Shown one piece after another: positions 61,723 through 64,000 of a stretch of 64,000 nucleotides of DNA. A program made the position numbers and the translations under genes. Location of the stretch: assembly GCF_002752655.1 (NCBI RefSeq), contig NZ_CP023737.1, positions 2,070,001-2,134,000 of the forward strand, read 5' to 3'. The notes under the pieces are model-generated. The model was not told the origin of the DNA. It saw only the letters and a program-made list of their open reading frames with translations, and ran no database searches. This DNA is from Methylosinus trichosporium OB3b. GTDB lineage: Bacteria; Pseudomonadota; Alphaproteobacteria; Rhizobiales; Beijerinckiaceae. Each line of letters begins with the position of its first letter. Position 1 is the first letter of the stretch.

Positions 61723-63213
61723 ATGAGGCTCGTTCGCCTTTTCGCCGTGACTTCGACGCTTCTGGCGGCGTGCGCATTCTTCACCGCCGGCGGCGCAGCG
61801 CCGTCCGGCTCGTCGCTGCAGGCGCTGCTGATCGGCAACGCCGCCTATCCGGACGGAGAGGCGGAGCTGACGACGCCCGTCAACGACGCCGAAAAACTGT
61901 CGGAAGCGCTGCAGCGCCTCGGCTATCAGGCCGAGGTGGTGAAAAATCTCGGCAAGAAGGACATGGGAGACGCGATCGAGCGCTTCCTGCAACGTCTCGA
62001 TTCCGGGTCCACGGCGGTGCTGTTCTTCGCCGGCTTCGGCGTGCAGGCCGGCGGCAAGAACTATCTCATTCCGGTCGACGCGCATATTTGGAGCGAGGAC
62101 GACGTCGCCTCTCAGGGCGTCTCGCTCGACGACGTGCTGGCGAAGATCGCGGCGCGCAACGTCAAGACGCGCATCGTCCTCGTCGACGCGGCGCGGCGCA
62201 ATCCATTCGACACGCGCTTTCGCAGCGTGCCGCCGGGCCTCGCGGCGCCGCGCCACAGCGAGGGAACGCTCGGCTTCTATTCCGCCGTCGGGGCGATCTC
62301 CAATGATCCGCCCGCGGCCAAGAACAGCCTGTTCGTGACCGAGATCGTCCGCAAGATCGGCGAGGCCGACCGCGACGCGGCGCAGGCGCTCGGCGCCGCC
62401 CGCGACGAGATCGCGCTCCAAGCCAAGGGCCAGCCCGCCCCGGTGCTCGACAATGGCCTCGCGGCGCGCGTCTGGCTCGACGGCAAGCCCCATGCGGGCG
62501 CCCCGGCGACGAAGCCCCCGGAGACTGGACCTGCACCCACGTCGAAGCCCGAGCCCAAGTTGGAGCCGAAGCCGGACACGAAGCCGGCGACCAGTCGCGT
62601 GGAGTCGAAGCCGGAGACCAAGCTGGAGCCGAAGCCGGACACGAAGGTGGAGTCCAAGCCGGAGCCGAAGCCAGTCCCCACATGCCGGGCCAATGAGGTG
62701 AAGCCCTATTCCTCCTCGGAACTCGCGCTCAAGACCGATCTCGACGCCCGTATCGTCCGCAATCCGAGCGACGAGAGCTCGATCAGCCGGCGCGGGCAGC
62801 TGCTGGCGCTGCATCGCGCCTATCCGGCGGCGCTCGCCGATTTCGAGCGGTCGACGCGACTCGATCCGGACAATGTCGAGTCCTGGAACAATCGCTGCTG
62901 GATCCGCGCCATCGGCAATGATCTCGCGCATGCGCTGCAGGATTGCGACGAGGCGCTGCGCCGCCGGCCGAGCTATGCGGACGCGCTCGACAGCCGCGGC
63001 CTCGTCCACCTCAAGCAGGGCGACCTCAATGGCGCGGTCGAAGATTACACCGAAGCGCTGCGGGCCAACGCCCGTCACGCCTCCTCGCTCTATGGGCGCG
63101 GCCTCGCGCGCCGCAAGCTCGGACAGGCCGACAAGGCCGACGAGGATCTGACCAAGGCGAAATCGATCAATCCTTCGATCGCCGAGGACTATCGCGAATA
63201 TTGCCTCGACTGA
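61723..63213 (+). CDS. Caspase-fold protein with lost catalytic dyad, fused to TPRs (putative lipoprotein)
   Basis: A 496-residue protein. The N-terminus ends in TLLAAC, a lipobox with Cys17. Residues ~30-250 are a peptidase C14/caspase-like fold (LQALLIGNAAYPDGEAELTT, VNDAEKLSEALQRLGYQ, GKNYLIPVDAH). The catalytic His position reads AGFG (Phe105 instead of AGHG). The catalytic Cys position reads VDAARRNPF (Ala157 instead of DACRDNPF), so it should be a non-peptidase pseudo-caspase. A Lys/Pro/Glu linker (~265-318) built from a 63-bp DNA repeat leads to about three TPRs (355-490). Convergent with an intact caspase-fold gene. Confidence 0.85.
   Translation: MRLVRLFAVTSTLLAACAFFTAGGAAPSGSSLQALLIGNAAYPDGEAELTTPVNDAEKLSEALQRLGYQAEVVKNLGKKDMGDAIERFLQRLDSGSTAVLFFAGFGVQAGGKNYLIPVDAHIWSEDDVASQGVSLDDVLAKIAARNVKTRIVLVDAARRNPFDTRFRSVPPGLAAPRHSEGTLGFYSAVGAISNDPPAAKNSLFVTEIVRKIGEADRDAAQALGAARDEIALQAKGQPAPVLDNGLAARVWLDGKPHAGAPATKPPETGPAPTSKPEPKLEPKPDTKPATSRVESKPETKLEPKPDTKVESKPEPKPVPTCRANEVKPYSSSELALKTDLDARIVRNPSDESSISRRGQLLALHRAYPAALADFERSTRLDPDNVESWNNRCWIRAIGNDLAHALQDCDEALRRRPSYADALDSRGLVHLKQGDLNGAVEDYTEALRANARHASSLYGRGLARRKLGQADKADEDLTKAKSINPSIAEDYREYCLD
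62541..62646. repeat. Tandem repeat, 63-bp period, encoding Lys/Pro-rich linker
   Basis: A 43-nt block starting GTCGAAGCC occurs at 62541-62583 and again at 62604-62646 with three differences; a partial third follows. It encodes SKPE.KLEPKPDTK twice, so linker length can vary by recombination or slippage. Confidence 0.7.
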
Positions 63214-63228
63214 GCCCCTTAGGATGGT

Positions 63229-64000
63229 TCATCTGGCGACGAAATAGAAGCGCTCGCTCGACAGCGAGCCATAGGTGAACGGGTCCTGCTGGCCCCGCGT
63301 CAGCTTCAAGACCTGATCGCGGACCTTGCGAAACACCATGTTGATCTCGACGCCGGGGATGGCGACATTATCGAGCAACGCCTGGGTGAAGGGGCTGTGG
63401 TCGCCGTCGCCGTCCTCGGCGGTGTGTCCGTCGCGCGTCGCATAAGCGACCAGCGTTCCGCTGCCCGGCTCGATGCTGGGCAGGCCGACCGTCCGCAATC
63501 TCTTGTCGGCATGTTTCATCTTCTGCTCGAATGGATTGTCGCGGCAGGCGTCGAGCAGAACGAGGCGCATCTTCTTCGCCTTGTTGACCGCCAGGAGCAC
63601 CCGCTCCAACGGAACGGCTTCTTTCTGCACATCCTCGTCGGTGCGCAGCTGCGCGTCGACCGGAATGAGATAAGCGCCGCCGGCGATCTGAATGCCGTGG
63701 CCGGCGTAGAAGATCACGGCCCAATCGGCCGTCGCCGCCTTCTCCTCGAAGCTCTTCAGCGCGGCGAGGAAGGAGGCGTTGGTGGCGTTGTTGATCCTGA
63801 TCTGATTTTTGAAGCCGAGACCTTCGAGCTTCTTGGCGACGGCGTCCGCGTCCCTTTCGGGATTGGGCAGGGCGGGAACGGCGCGATAGGCGGAATTACC
63901 GATGATCAGCGCCACACGGACGCCGGGCGCCGCCTCGCCCAGCAGGCTCCGGACCTCGTCGAGCCCGACGCGGGCCTCCGCCTGGGCCGGCTTGGCGACG
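63229..64000 (-). CDS. Caspase family protein (peptidase C14), 5' truncated by window edge
   Basis: About 257 C-terminal residues are visible and the frame continues past base 64000. The fold begins VALIIGNSAYRAVPALPNPE. The catalytic His is in FYAGHGIQIAGGAYLIPVDA and the catalytic Cys in RLVLLDACRDNPF, so the dyad is intact. The C-terminus GTLVAYATRDGHTAEDGDGD and SPFTQALLDNV is typical of bacterial orthocaspase/C14 proteins. The upstream portion visible (AQAEARVGLDEVRSLLGEA) suggests a leader or linker. It faces the pseudo-caspase gene tail to tail with a 15-bp gap. Confidence 0.9.
   Translation of the reverse strand, partial: VAKPAQAEARVGLDEVRSLLGEAAPGVRVALIIGNSAYRAVPALPNPERDADAVAKKLEGLGFKNQIRINNATNASFLAALKSFEEKAATADWAVIFYAGHGIQIAGGAYLIPVDAQLRTDEDVQKEAVPLERVLLAVNKAKKMRLVLLDACRDNPFEQKMKHADKRLRTVGLPSIEPGSGTLVAYATRDGHTAEDGDGDHSPFTQALLDNVAIPGVEINMVFRKVRDQVLKLTRGQQDPFTYGSLSSERFYFVAR

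Overview
The window is GC-rich chromosomal DNA of an alphaproteobacterium, most likely a member of the Hyphomicrobiales (Rhizobiales). The Methylocystaceae (Methylosinus/Methylocystis type methanotrophs) are a reasonable guess, but no methane oxidation gene is present to prove it. The assignment rests on conserved gene orders: gluQ-cmk-aroA, miaB-phoH-ybeY-corC, the aa3 oxidase operon ctaC-ctaD-ctaB-small protein-ctaG-ctaE-DUF983-surf1, the SigF/NrsF stress pair, IalB, and the dispersed palindromic repeats typical of rhizobial genomes. No rRNA, tRNA, CRISPR array, complete insertion sequence or prophage was seen.

Layout. 1-6.7 kb: a truncated M23 peptidase gene, small membrane and exported proteins, an AI-2E type permease, then gluQ, cmk and aroA on the minus strand. 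6.7-11 kb: an orphan DNA-binding domain resembling the N-terminus of a Mu/TniA-type transposase, repeats, pgi and an Ntn-hydrolase-like protein. 11-17 kb: plsC, then the translationally coupled miaB-phoH-ybeY-corC cluster; miaB appears to start with ATT. A sulfotransferase-like gene follows. 17-20 kb: a cobalamin riboswitch, a BtuB-like receptor and a membrane protein. 20-25 kb: a WecG/TagA glycosyltransferase, an acetyltransferase, thrC and an unrecognised secreted protein. 24.8-31.4 kb: the cytochrome c oxidase and assembly operon (minus strand). 31.8-34.5 kb: ialB, an exported protein, an FAD-linked oxidase and a 38-residue peptide gene. 34.8-38 kb: rlmD-like methyltransferase (frameshifted), tlyA, nrsF and sigF. 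38-40.4 kb: a glycine-rich secreted protein and a Yip1-family gene bracketed by two inverted copies of a ~105-bp MITE-like element.

40.6-46 kb is a sensory block: a FixJ-like regulator and a five-PAS FixL-like kinase (overlapping genes), plus a globin-coupled chemotaxis transducer. 46-53 kb carries a TPR/glycosyltransferase/DUF6165 fusion, a TldD/PmbA protein and an orphan KdpD. 53-57 kb has queC, a polysaccharide deacetylase, a DUF1778-GNAT toxin-antitoxin pair with a perfect operator palindrome, another GNAT and a J-domain protein. 57-60.4 kb has a cysteine-rich exported protein, an AsmA-like protein and an RND adaptor without its pump. 60.5-64 kb has a TraB/GumN protein and a convergent pair of caspase-fold genes. 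One of these keeps the His/Cys dyad; the other, a putative TPR lipoprotein, has lost both residues.

The most interesting points are the catalytic/pseudo-caspase pair, the ATT start of miaB, the MITE-bracketed Yip1 gene, the cysteine-rich PAS domain of the FixL-like kinase, the orphan transposase-like domain, and the repeat doublet that overlaps the start of gluQ. All functions are inferred from sequence motifs read by eye; no database search was possible.
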